A stretch of 64,000 nucleotides of DNA from an uncultured Pelagibacteraceae bacterium (GTDB lineage: Bacteria > Pseudomonadota > Alphaproteobacteria > Pelagibacterales > Pelagibacteraceae). Below the pieces are notes generated by a model, which worked only from the letters and a program-made list of their open reading frames with translations, was not told the origin of the DNA and made no database searches. The DNA is taken from the NCBI GenBank assembly GCA_902579105.1, contig CACHFM010000005.1:1-64000 (forward strand), read 5' to 3'. This document shows, in pieces, positions 29,837-38,664 of the stretch. The translations under genes were made by a program, and so were the position numbers. Numbering within the stretch: position 1 is the stretch's first letter; every line of letters begins with the position of its first letter.

Positions 29837-30388
29837 ATGTTTGATGAAAAATCATACAGCCTTAAAATGGATAAAGCCATCGAGGTGTTCTCAAAAGAAT
29901 TATCGTCTTTAAGAACTGGTAGAGCAAATTCATCAATGCTTGACTTAGTTAAGGTAGATGTTTATGGACAACAAATGCCGATTAATCAAGTTGGTAGTAT
30001 AACTACACCAGAACCTAGAATGATAAATATACAAGTATGGGATGCTAACAATTTACCTTTAATAGATGCTGCTATAAAAAAATCTGACTTAGGATTAAAT
30101 CCTCAAATTGATGGTCAATTAATAAGATTACCAATACCAGAGCTAAACGAAGAAAGAAGAACGGAATTAAAAAAACTTATTAAATCTGTAGGTGAGAAAT
30201 GTAAAATTTCTATTAGAAATATTAGAAGAGAAGCTAACGAAGAGCTTAAAAAACTTTTAAAATCAAAAGAAATTAGTGAAGATGACGAGAAATCATCAGA
30301 AAAAAGTGTTCAATCAATTACAGATAATCATATTAAAACAGTAGATGATAAAGTTTTATCAAAAGAAAAAGAAATAATGACGATATGA
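29837..30388 (+). CDS. frr: ribosome recycling factor
   Basis: RRF (183 residues) splits post-termination ribosomes together with EF-G. The L-shaped family is clear from MDKAIEVFSKELSSLRTGRA, the beta domain region VDVYGQQMPINQVGSITTPE, and LIRLPIPELNEERRTELKKL. The length is close to the usual 185. The start immediately follows the tsf stop, and its TGA overlaps the uppS ATG by four bases. Confidence 0.96.
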   Translation: MFDEKSYSLKMDKAIEVFSKELSSLRTGRANSSMLDLVKVDVYGQQMPINQVGSITTPEPRMINIQVWDANNLPLIDAAIKKSDLGLNPQIDGQLIRLPIPELNEERRTELKKLIKSVGEKCKISIRNIRREANEELKKLLKSKEISEDDEKSSEKSVQSITDNHIKTVDDKVLSKEKEIMTI

Positions 30389-31059
30389 ACCCACTAAATC
30401 ACGTAGCCATTATCATGGATGGTAATGGAAGATGGGGACTAAAATATAAAAATTCTAGAAATGCCGGTCATAAAGCAGGTTTAAGTACAGTTGAAAAAAT
30501 AATTAAAGAAACAATTAAACATAAAATAAAATTTCTTACTCTTTATGCATTTTCAACAGAAAATTGGAAAAGACCCAAGAAAGAAATAAATTATTTATTT
30601 AATTTGTTAGAAATTTTCCTATTAAAAAGAATTGAAGATTTACATAAACAAAATATAAAACTTAAGATAATAGGAATTAAAAATTTTTCAACAAAACTTA
30701 ACAAACTTTTAAAATTAGCTGAAAAAAAAACAGCTAAAAATACAAGACTACATATAAATCTTGCACTTAATTATGGTTCTAAATTTGAATTGATTAATGC
30801 ATTTAAAATTTTAAGTAAAAAAAAAAATAAAGTGAACGAAAAAAATTTTGTTAAATATTTACAAACTAAAGATACACCTGATCCAGATTTATTAATAAGA
30901 ACAGGAAATACTAATAGATTAAGTAATTTTCTTTTATGGCAACTTGCTTATTCAGAAATATTTTTTGAAAAAAAATTATGGCCTGCATTTAATAAAAAAG
31001 ATTATAATTTAATAATTAAAAAATTTAAAAAAGTTAAAAGAAATTTCGGTAGAATTTGA
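30385..31059 (+). CDS. uppS: isoprenyl transferase (undecaprenyl diphosphate synthase)
   Basis: UppS makes the C55 lipid carrier for peptidoglycan and other cell-wall polymers by cis-condensation of isopentenyl diphosphate onto farnesyl diphosphate. The N-terminal HVAIIMDGNGRWGLKY with the catalytic Asp, NAGHKAG, and LTLYAFSTENWKRPKKEI are present, and DPDLLIRTGNTNRLSNFLLW near the C-terminus holds the diphosphate-binding Arg. The protein is 224 residues, a little short of the usual 250. Stop and cdsA start overlap (TGATG-type, one base). Confidence 0.95.
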   Translation: MNPLNHVAIIMDGNGRWGLKYKNSRNAGHKAGLSTVEKIIKETIKHKIKFLTLYAFSTENWKRPKKEINYLFNLLEIFLLKRIEDLHKQNIKLKIIGIKNFSTKLNKLLKLAEKKTAKNTRLHINLALNYGSKFELINAFKILSKKKNKVNEKNFVKYLQTKDTPDPDLLIRTGNTNRLSNFLLWQLAYSEIFFEKKLWPAFNKKDYNLIIKKFKKVKRNFGRI

Positions 31060-31688
31060 TGAGCAATGAATTAATCAAAAGAATTATAAGTTCAATTATT
31101 TTAATACCTATTGCACTTTTTTTTATAATAAAAGGATCTTTTTTTTTCATTTTTTTTATATCAATTTGTTTTTGTATAATCGTTTATGAATGGCATATTA
31201 TGAGTAAAAAAAAACCATACTATTTTTATGGTTTAATTTTTTTAATTTTTTCATTTTTAACTATTTATGCACTTCGAATTAATAATAATGATTATCTTGA
31301 AGTATTATTTGTTGTTACGATATGTGTTTCAACTGATATTGGTGGATATATATTTGGTAAATTATTTAAAGGCCCAAAACTGACAAAATATAGTCCTAAT
31401 AAAACTTATTCGGGAATGTTTGGTGCTTATTTTTTATCATTAATCTCTGTTAATGTAATTCCTCTTTTTAAATTTGAAGTAATGCAATTTAGTGATTTTT
31501 TATTTGTTATAGTAATTTCAAGTGTAAGCCAAATTGGAGATGTCACTATTTCTTATTTTAAAAGATTAGCTAAAATTAAAGATACTGGAAAAATTATACC
31601 TGGTCATGGCGGACTACTAGATAGAGTTGATGGAATGATATTTGCCTTTCCATTTGCATTTATAGTTTTTTTTATAGGTTCATTTTAG
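31059..31688 (+). CDS. cdsA: phosphatidate cytidylyltransferase
   Basis: CdsA makes CDP-diacylglycerol, the branch point of phospholipid synthesis, in the inner membrane. From the ATG at 31059 the protein has 209 residues; a TTG one codon upstream is less likely. About six membrane segments are visible. The signature near the C-terminus has YFKRLAKIKDTGKIIPGHGG, then LLDRVDGM with the catalytic Asp. Homologues usually have 260-285 residues, so the N-terminal membrane bundle is reduced. The dxr gene begins immediately after the stop. Confidence 0.93.
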   Translation: MSNELIKRIISSIILIPIALFFIIKGSFFFIFFISICFCIIVYEWHIMSKKKPYYFYGLIFLIFSFLTIYALRINNNDYLEVLFVVTICVSTDIGGYIFGKLFKGPKLTKYSPNKTYSGMFGAYFLSLISVNVIPLFKFEVMQFSDFLFVIVISSVSQIGDVTISYFKRLAKIKDTGKIIPGHGGLLDRVDGMIFAFPFAFIVFFIGSF

Positions 31689-32867
31689 ATGAAAAAAAAA
31701 ATTGCAATTCTTGGATCAACAGGTTCTATTGGTAAAACATTGCTTAATTTAATAGCAAAGGATAAAAAAAATTTTGATGTACAGCTTTTGACAGCTAATA
31801 ATGATTACAAAACTTTACTAAAACAAGCCAAAAAATTTAAAGTTAAAAATTTAATAATTACTAATAGAAAAAGTTTTGAATTATTAAAGAACAAAACAAA
31901 AAATTTAAATATTAAAATTTTTAATAGTTTTGATAATTTAAATAAAATTTTTAAATTTAAAATAGATTATGTAATGAGCTCGATTATGGGCATTGATGGT
32001 TTAGAGCCAACAATAAAAATAATTAAATTTACAAATAAAATTGTTATTGCAAATAAAGAGTCCATCATTTGTGGATGGAACATAATAAACAAAGAGTTAA
32101 AAAAAAATAAAACAGAATTCATTCCCGTTGATTCAGAACATTTTTCATTATGGTTTGGATTACAAAATTTAAAAGTTAATAATATTGAAAAAATTTTTAT
32201 AACTGCATCAGGAGGTCCTTTTTATAAAATTTCTTTAAATCAATTTAAAAATATTAGAACTTCTCAAGCTTTAAAACATCCCAATTGGAAAATGGGTAAA
32301 AAAATTTCTATTGATTCTGCAACAATGATCAATAAAATATATGAGGTTATAGAAGCTAGGAATATTTTTAATATTCCATATAAAAATATTCAAATTTTAA
32401 TTCATCCAAAATCTTATATTCATGCCATATTAAAATTTAATAATGGATTAATTAAAATTATTGCTCACGACACTACTATGAAAATTCCAATTTTTAATAC
32501 ACTATTTTTAAATAGTAACAAAAATTTGAAATCAAAAAAAATAAACTTAAAAATATTAAATGATTTAAAATTTAAAAAAGTAAATTTAAAAAGATATCCG
32601 ATGATTAAATTATTCAAATATCTACCTGCAAAACAATCATTATTTGAAACTATAATTGTTTCAGCTAATGATAAACTTGTGGAGTTATTTTTGAATAAAA
32701 AAATTAAATTTACTGATATTCAAAAAAAATTATTTTATATTATTAAATCGAATGAATTTTCTAAATATAAAAAAATTTACCCAAAAAAAGCAAAAGATAT
32801 TCTTGAATTAAATAATTATGTTCGTTTAAAAGTATTAAAAAATGTGTATAAATCCATAAATGTTTAG
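31689..32867 (+). CDS. dxr: 1-deoxy-D-xylulose 5-phosphate reductoisomerase
   Basis: Dxr carries out the second step of the MEP isoprenoid pathway, making 2-C-methyl-D-erythritol 4-phosphate with NADPH. The cofactor loop is ILGSTGSIGKTLLNLI. The active-site parts are ANKESIICGW, PVDSEHFSLWFG (metal ligands Asp and Glu), TASGGPFY, and HPNWKMGKKISIDSATMINK. The length of 392 residues is normal. It overlaps bamA by eight bases. The intramembrane protease gene rseP, normally between dxr and bamA, is not here. Confidence 0.96.
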   Translation: MKKKIAILGSTGSIGKTLLNLIAKDKKNFDVQLLTANNDYKTLLKQAKKFKVKNLIITNRKSFELLKNKTKNLNIKIFNSFDNLNKIFKFKIDYVMSSIMGIDGLEPTIKIIKFTNKIVIANKESIICGWNIINKELKKNKTEFIPVDSEHFSLWFGLQNLKVNNIEKIFITASGGPFYKISLNQFKNIRTSQALKHPNWKMGKKISIDSATMINKIYEVIEARNIFNIPYKNIQILIHPKSYIHAILKFNNGLIKIIAHDTTMKIPIFNTLFLNSNKNLKSKKINLKILNDLKFKKVNLKRYPMIKLFKYLPAKQSLFETIIVSANDKLVELFLNKKIKFTDIQKKLFYIIKSNEFSKYKKIYPKKAKDILELNNYVRLKVLKNVYKSINV

Positions 32868-35106
32868 AAGACAAAACAATATACTAACTTTAATAACTAT
32901 TTTTTTATCTTGTATTTTTTTACCAGCTTTTGGTGATGTTGTTAAAAAAATCGAAATTAAAGGTAATGATAGAATTTCTACCGAAACTATTAAAATGTTT
33001 GCTCAAGTAAATTTAGGTGATGATTTAGATGATAATGAAGTAAATAATCTTCTTAAACGTTTATATGATACTAATTTTTTTCAAGATATTTCGATTAAAT
33101 TAATTTCAAATAATTTATCTATATTAGTGAAAGAGAACCCAATAGTAGAAAATATTATTTATAATGGAATAAAATCCAAAACACTTAAAGAAAAAGTTAC
33201 TGAGAATTTAAGTTTAAGAAGCAGATCTTCTTATGACAAAATTTTATTGAAAAAAGATAAAAATACAATTTTATCTTCTTTAAAAGATTTAGGATATTAT
33301 TTTTCGACTGTTGATGTAGATAAGTTTGAAATTGGTGAAAATAAAGTTGACTTAATATTTAATATTAACTTAGGAAATAAAGCTAAAATAAAAAAAATTT
33401 CATTTATCGGTAATAAGATATATAAAGATGGTAAACTAAGAAGTTTAATAATTAGTGAAGAATATAAATTTTGGAAATTTATTTCTGGAAAAAAATATTT
33501 AAACGAAAATTTAATAAACTTTGATAAAAAATTATTAAAAAATCATTATTTGAACAAGGGATACTATGATGTTTTGATTAATTCATCATTTGCAAAAATT
33601 GTAAATAATGATGAATTTGAACTTATATTTAATATAGATGCAAAAAATAAATTTTTTTTTGGTGAATTAAAAATAAATTTACCTAACGATTTTGAGCCTT
33701 CAAATTTTGTTAATATAAAAAATACTTTTGATAAATTAAAAGGTAAACCTTATTCAATTAATTCAGTCGAAAAAATTATTGATGAAATAGATAAAATTTC
33801 TATTAGTGAACAATATGAATCAGTTAAAGCTAGTGTTGTTGAAAATATTGTTTCAGATAAAATTAATTTAACATTTAAAATTGAAGAGACCGATAAATTT
33901 TTTGTTGAGAAAATAAATATTTTTGGAAATAATGTTACAAGAGAAAATGTTATTAGAAATCAATTCTCTATTGATGAAGGTGATCCATATAATGAAATTT
34001 TGGCAAACAAAAGCATAAATAACATTAAATCTCTAAATTTTTTTAAAAATGTTGAGTCTGAAATCATTGATGGAAAAGATCAAAATTCCAAGATTATAAA
34101 TATAACAGTTCAGGAAAAACCCACTGGAGAAATAATGGCTGGAGCAGGTTTTGGTACTTCAGGTGAAGTTATTGAATTTGGTGTTAAAGAAAATAATTAT
34201 TTAGGTAAAGGTTTAGCTGTTGAGTCACAATTATCATTAAGTTCAGAAAAAATTACTGGCAATATTAATATTGAAGACCCAAATTATAAAAATTCGAATA
34301 AATCAGTTAATTTAGGAATTGAAGCTATTGAATATGATAAATTAGGTACATTTGGATATAAATCAAAAAAAATAGGTGGATTAATTGGAACAAGATTTGA
34401 ATATTTAGATGATTTTAAGCTAGGTATAGAAACATCGTCTTTTATAGAGAAAATTGAAACAGATAGTACTGCATCTGCTCGTCAAAAAACTCAACAAGGA
34501 AATTATTTTGATACTTATTTAAATCTAAGTTTTGATTATGATAAAAGAAATCAAAGGTTTAAAACAAGTGATGGATTTAGAAGCTATTATTCTATGGGTT
34601 TACCTTTAATAAGTGAAAACAACACATTAAATAATTTTTATTTTTATAAAATTTTTTCTGAATTATATGAAGATAATATTTCATCTTTTTCTATTTCATT
34701 AAGTTCGGCCAACTCATTAACGGGCGATGATGTCAAATTATCTGAAAGATTATTTGTTCCTCAAAGTAAGTTGAGAGGTTTTGTTAGTGGAAAAGTTGGT
34801 CCAAAAGATGGAGATGATTATATAGGTGGTAACTATTATGCAGTCATGAATTTGAATTCTACTCTGCCTCAAATTTTACCAAATTTTCAAGAAATAGAAG
34901 TAATATCATTTATAGATATTGCTAATCTTTGGGGAGTTGATGATAAATCTTTGAATAAATCTAGTGAAATTAGAAGTTCGATAGGCATAGGCATTGATTG
35001 GTTCACGGCTGTTGGACCTTTAAGTTTTTCTTTTGCACAACCAATATCAAAAAGTTCATCTGATACAACTGAAACATTTAGGTTTAATTTAGGTACTACT
35101 TTTTAA
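32860..35106 (+). CDS. bamA: outer membrane protein assembly factor BamA
   Basis: BamA (748 residues) inserts beta-barrel proteins into the outer membrane. A signal peptide ends around LPAFG before DVVKKIEIKG. Five POTRA-like repeats follow, each with patterns such as IEIKGNDRISTETIKMFAQV and INIFGNNVTRENVIRNQF. The C-terminal 16-strand barrel begins around GEIMAGAGFGTSGE and contains the conserved lid-loop motif LFVPQSKLRGF (a VRGF-like variant). The last residue is Phe, the expected barrel-targeting end. It starts inside the end of dxr and shares one base with the skp-like gene. Confidence 0.95.
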   Translation: MFRRQNNILTLITIFLSCIFLPAFGDVVKKIEIKGNDRISTETIKMFAQVNLGDDLDDNEVNNLLKRLYDTNFFQDISIKLISNNLSILVKENPIVENIIYNGIKSKTLKEKVTENLSLRSRSSYDKILLKKDKNTILSSLKDLGYYFSTVDVDKFEIGENKVDLIFNINLGNKAKIKKISFIGNKIYKDGKLRSLIISEEYKFWKFISGKKYLNENLINFDKKLLKNHYLNKGYYDVLINSSFAKIVNNDEFELIFNIDAKNKFFFGELKINLPNDFEPSNFVNIKNTFDKLKGKPYSINSVEKIIDEIDKISISEQYESVKASVVENIVSDKINLTFKIEETDKFFVEKINIFGNNVTRENVIRNQFSIDEGDPYNEILANKSINNIKSLNFFKNVESEIIDGKDQNSKIINITVQEKPTGEIMAGAGFGTSGEVIEFGVKENNYLGKGLAVESQLSLSSEKITGNINIEDPNYKNSNKSVNLGIEAIEYDKLGTFGYKSKKIGGLIGTRFEYLDDFKLGIETSSFIEKIETDSTASARQKTQQGNYFDTYLNLSFDYDKRNQRFKTSDGFRSYYSMGLPLISENNTLNNFYFYKIFSELYEDNISSFSISLSSANSLTGDDVKLSERLFVPQSKLRGFVSGKVGPKDGDDYIGGNYYAVMNLNSTLPQILPNFQEIEVISFIDIANLWGVDDKSLNKSSEIRSSIGIGIDWFTAVGPLSFSFAQPISKSSSDTTETFRFNLGTTF

Positions 35107-35627
35107 TGAGGTTTACTAAAAAATATATTTTAATTTTTATAATATATTTATCCAATATAACTTCAACATATAGTGCAGAAAATATTGTTTTTCTTGATAT
35201 TGATTATGTTTTAAATAATTCGAATCTTGGAAAGTCAATCTATATAGAATTAGAAAAATTAAATAAAGAAAATATAAACAAATTAAATGAAAAGGAAAAA
35301 TTAATCAAAGAAAAGAAAGACAATATTAATAAAACAAAAAATGTTTCCACAAAAGAAAAACTTGAAAAAGATATTATTTTATTTAACAAAGACGTCGAGA
35401 AGTATAAATTAGAAAAAAAAAAATTACTTGATGATTTTAAAGTTAAAAAAAATAAAGAATTAGATAATTTTTTAATTAAAATAAATCCAATTATACAAGA
35501 ATATATGAAAAGTAATTCAATTGATATAATTCTAGAAAAAAATCAAATTTTTATAGGAAATAAAACTAAAGACATTACTGAAGATATTATTAAGTTAATA
35601 AATAAAAAATTTATAAATAATGGATAA
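35106..35627 (+). CDS. skp: periplasmic chaperone, OmpH/Skp family
   Basis: This is a 173-residue Skp-like chaperone that keeps unfolded outer-membrane proteins soluble on the way to BamA. A signal peptide (about residues 1-24, ending at TYSA before ENIVF) is followed by a short strand region and a long Lys/Glu-rich coiled coil (about 55-125), the tentacles of the trimer. It returns to FLIKINPIIQEYMKSNSIDI and a final strand. Sequence identity in this family is low, so the call rests on this layout and on the position between bamA and the lipid A genes. Confidence 0.85.
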   Translation: MRFTKKYILIFIIYLSNITSTYSAENIVFLDIDYVLNNSNLGKSIYIELEKLNKENINKLNEKEKLIKEKKDNINKTKNVSTKEKLEKDIILFNKDVEKYKLEKKKLLDDFKVKKNKELDNFLIKINPIIQEYMKSNSIDIILEKNQIFIGNKTKDITEDIIKLINKKFINNG

Positions 35628-36066
35628 ACTTAATAAAGAGCAAATTCGAAATTTATTACCTCATAGAGAGCCAATGCTTTTAATTGATGAATTATATAAT
35701 ATTAAAAAATTATCCTCAGCCACAGCAACTGTTTATGTCAAAAAAAATAGTTTCTTTGTACAAGGACATTTTCCTGAAAACCCTGTAATGCCCGGAGTTT
35801 TAATTGTTGAGTCTTTTGGACAAGCTGCTGCTGCTCTAACTGCTTTAGGACTAGATAAATCGACTTATGAAAATAAGTTGGTATTTTTAATGGGTGTTGA
35901 AAAAGCAAGATTTCGAAACCCTGTTATACCTGATTGTAAATTAACCCTTCAAATTGAAGCAATAAGATCTCATGGCAAAGTTTGGAAATATAAAGGTGAA
36001 GCTTTCGTAGATGATAAAAAAATGGCTGACGCTGTTTGGTCAGCTACTATTGTTGATAAGAAATAA
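35620..36066 (+). CDS. fabZ: 3-hydroxyacyl-ACP dehydratase FabZ
   Basis: FabZ (148 residues) dehydrates 3-hydroxyacyl-ACP in fatty acid elongation and competes with LpxA/LpxD for hydroxyacyl-ACP. The hot-dog fold motifs are present: LLPHREPMLLIDE, then the catalytic His in GHFPENPVMPGVLIVE, and the Glu region ESFGQAAAA. It overlaps skp by eight bases. In most proteobacteria lpxD precedes fabZ; here the two are in the other order. Confidence 0.96.
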   Translation: MDKLNKEQIRNLLPHREPMLLIDELYNIKKLSSATATVYVKKNSFFVQGHFPENPVMPGVLIVESFGQAAAALTALGLDKSTYENKLVFLMGVEKARFRNPVIPDCKLTLQIEAIRSHGKVWKYKGEAFVDDKKMADAVWSATIVDKK

Positions 36067-36117
36067 ATAGCAATAAATATTGATAACAGTATTAATTTTG
36101 CTTTGATAAAAGCAATT

Positions 36118-37098
36118 ATGTCTAATCCTTTCTTTAAAAATCATGGTCCATTTTTAATTTCTGAGATTTTAAAATTTCTTAATATTAAAGTTGATGGCAT
36201 AAGCTCAAAACAAGAAGTTTTAGATATTAAAGATTTATATAGTTCAAATAATACCGATATTACTTTCTTTCATTCCAAGAAATACAAAGATGTAGCAAAA
36301 AATACAAAAGCATCCTATTGTGTTACTACAGAGTCTTTAAAAAATGATCTTCCGAAAAATTGCATACCTTTAGTAGTTGATAATGTTTTAATATCAGTAT
36401 CAAAATTAACTTCTAAATTTTATCCAGACTCTATAAATGATGATTTTGATGACTCAGTAATCGATATACTTAAAACAGAATTTCAGAATAAAGTGAAATG
36501 TGGTAATAATGTTTTAATTGGTAAAAATGTATCAATTGGCTTAAATTGTTTAATTGGTCATAATACTATTATTGAAAAAAATGTTTCAATAGGAAACAAT
36601 TGTTCAATTGGATCAAATACAATTATAAGAAATTCAATTATTAAAGATAATGTAAAAATTTTAGATAATTGTGTTGTCGGCAAACATGGCTTTGGCTTTT
36701 TTCCAATAGATAATAAAAATTTAAGATATCCTCATATTGGACACGTTTTAATAGAAGAAAACTGTGAGATTGGATGTGGGTCAACTATAGATAGAGGATC
36801 AATTTCTAATACTATAATTGGAAAAAATACGTATTTAGATAATCAAATTCATATTGCTCACAATGTTAAAATTGGTAAAAATTCAGTTATAGCTGGCCAA
36901 GTAGGTATTGCTGGGAGTTCTATAATTGGAAATAATGTTAAAATTGGTGGACAAGCAGGTATTTCAGGACACCTGAAAATTGGAAATAATGTAGAAATTG
37001 GAGGTGGTTCAGGAGTTATTAAAAATATTCCAGATAATAAGAAAGTGATGGGATATCCAGCAAAAAATATTAGAGAATTTTTAAGAGATAGTAAATGA
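36118..37098 (+). CDS. lpxD: UDP-3-O-acylglucosamine N-acyltransferase
   Basis: LpxD adds the second hydroxyacyl chain in lipid A synthesis. The protein has an N-terminal uridine-binding domain (about 1-100) and then a left-handed beta-helix of hexapeptide repeats (CGNNVLIGKNVSIGLNCLIG). The catalytic His lies in IHIAHNVKIGKN, with GKHGFGFFP before it. The ATG at 36118 gives 326 residues; a TTG at 36103 would add five. It is separated from fabZ by 51 bases, and its end overlaps lpxA by four. Confidence 0.94.
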   Translation: MSNPFFKNHGPFLISEILKFLNIKVDGISSKQEVLDIKDLYSSNNTDITFFHSKKYKDVAKNTKASYCVTTESLKNDLPKNCIPLVVDNVLISVSKLTSKFYPDSINDDFDDSVIDILKTEFQNKVKCGNNVLIGKNVSIGLNCLIGHNTIIEKNVSIGNNCSIGSNTIIRNSIIKDNVKILDNCVVGKHGFGFFPIDNKNLRYPHIGHVLIEENCEIGCGSTIDRGSISNTIIGKNTYLDNQIHIAHNVKIGKNSVIAGQVGIAGSSIIGNNVKIGGQAGISGHLKIGNNVEIGGGSGVIKNIPDNKKVMGYPAKNIREFLRDSK

Positions 37099-37877
37099 TT
37101 GATAAAACAGCAATAATTGATTCAAAGGCCAAAATATCAGAAAATGTTAAAATTGGTCCTTACTCTATAATAGGTCCTAATGTCGAAATTGGCGAAGGTA
37201 CAGTTGTGCAATCACATGTAAACATAACTGGTAATACAAAAATTGGATTAAATAATAAAATTTATCCATTTGCATCTATTGGAAATGATCCTCAAGATTT
37301 AAAATTTAAAGGTGAAGAAACTGATTTAGAAATAGGTGATAATAACAAAATCAGAGAATATGTTACTATTAATCCAGGTACTGAAGGAGGTGGTGGGTTA
37401 ACTAAAGTAGGAAGTAACTGTTTGTTTATGGTTTCTGCTCACATTGCTCATGATTGTTTTGTTGGTGATAATGTAATATTAGCAAACAATGTTCCTTTAG
37501 GGGGTCATGCTCATGTTGATGATAATGTCATTATAGGAGGAAATTCAGCCGTACAACAATTCACTAGAGTTGGTAAATTTGCAATGATTGGTGGTATGTG
37601 TGGGGTTGTTAGAGATGTAATTCCATATGGAATAGCTCATGGAAATAGAAGTATCTTACAAGGTTTGAATTTAATTGGTCTAAGAAGAAAAAATATTCCA
37701 AATAAAGAAATAATAACACTTACTGAAGCCTACAAAGAAATATTTAAAAATGAAAATTTAACAGAAAATTTAAAAAAATTAACAAATGAATTAAGAAACA
37801 ATGATCTTGTTCTTGAAGTAATTAATTTTATTGAAAAGGACAAAAAAAGACCAATTTGTACTCCTTTTTCAAAATAA
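37095..37877 (+). CDS. lpxA: UDP-N-acetylglucosamine acyltransferase
   Basis: LpxA (260 residues) starts lipid A synthesis by moving a 3-hydroxyacyl chain to UDP-GlcNAc. The beta-helix repeats run from the N-terminus (IDSKAKISENVKIGPYSIIG). The catalytic His is in MVSAHIAHDCFVGDNV, followed by the GGHAHVDDNVIIGGNSAV region. The helical C-terminus starts at NLIGLRRKNIPNKEI. It overlaps lpxD by four bases and ends one base before lpxI. Confidence 0.95.
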   Translation: MIDKTAIIDSKAKISENVKIGPYSIIGPNVEIGEGTVVQSHVNITGNTKIGLNNKIYPFASIGNDPQDLKFKGEETDLEIGDNNKIREYVTINPGTEGGGGLTKVGSNCLFMVSAHIAHDCFVGDNVILANNVPLGGHAHVDDNVIIGGNSAVQQFTRVGKFAMIGGMCGVVRDVIPYGIAHGNRSILQGLNLIGLRRKNIPNKEIITLTEAYKEIFKNENLTENLKKLTNELRNNDLVLEVINFIEKDKKRPICTPFSK

Positions 37878-37878
37878 G

Positions 37879-38664
37879 ATGATTGGATTATTTTTAGGCG
37901 ATACAGATTTTTCTGAAATAGTTTTAAACAAAATAAAACGATTAAAAAAAAAATATTTTATTATTGATTTTTCAAAAAATAATAAATTTAAAAATAATAT
38001 GTACTCTAATCGAATAAGTATTGGAAAATTTGGTAAAATTCTTAATTTAATAAAAGAAAAAAATTCAAAAAAAGTTTTATTCGCAGGCAAAATAGCCAAG
38101 CCAAAATTTTCATCTTTAAGATTAGATTTTAAAGGCTTTTATTATATGCCAAGCGTTATTAAAGCTGCAAAAAAAGGTGATGCTGCAATAGTTAAATCAA
38201 TAATTAATATATTAAATAAAGAGGATATAAAAGTTATTAGCTCAATTTATTTTAATCCAGAATTATCTTTAAAATCAGGAAATTATACAAAACTTAAACC
38301 TAATAAAAAGGATTTAGTATCAATTAAAAAAGGTATTAAATATTTTAATAAATTCAGCGATTTAGATCATGTCCAAGCTTTAGTTGTTAATAATAGTAAA
38401 GTTATTGCCAGGGAGGGGAGAGATGGTACTAAAAAAATGTTATCTAAATTAAAAAAAAAAACGCAAGGTGTTTTAATTAAATTTCCTAAAAAAAAACAAG
38501 ATTTAAGAATGGATTTACCCACAATTGGTCTTCAAACATTTAAGGATTGTAAAAAATATGGTGTAAAAGGAATAGTATTAAAATCTAAAAAAAATATAAT
38601 TTTGGATAAGGTTAAATGTATTAAATTTGCAAATAGAAATAATATATTTATGAAAGTTATATGA
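37879..38664 (+). CDS. lpxI: UDP-2,3-diacylglucosamine diphosphatase LpxI
   Basis: LpxI (261 residues) cleaves UDP-2,3-diacylglucosamine to lipid X, replacing the unrelated LpxH of gammaproteobacteria. The N-terminal Rossmann-like part begins IGLFLGDTDFSEIVL. The conserved C-terminal part includes HVQALVVNNSKVIAREGRDG followed by TKKML, and later DLPTIGLQTFKDCKKYGVKG. The ATG at 37879 is one base past the lpxA stop; an upstream in-frame start at 37831 would add 16 residues unlike the family. The end overlaps lpxB by four bases. Confidence 0.93.
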   Translation: MIGLFLGDTDFSEIVLNKIKRLKKKYFIIDFSKNNKFKNNMYSNRISIGKFGKILNLIKEKNSKKVLFAGKIAKPKFSSLRLDFKGFYYMPSVIKAAKKGDAAIVKSIINILNKEDIKVISSIYFNPELSLKSGNYTKLKPNKKDLVSIKKGIKYFNKFSDLDHVQALVVNNSKVIAREGRDGTKKMLSKLKKKTQGVLIKFPKKKQDLRMDLPTIGLQTFKDCKKYGVKGIVLKSKKNIILDKVKCIKFANRNNIFMKVI

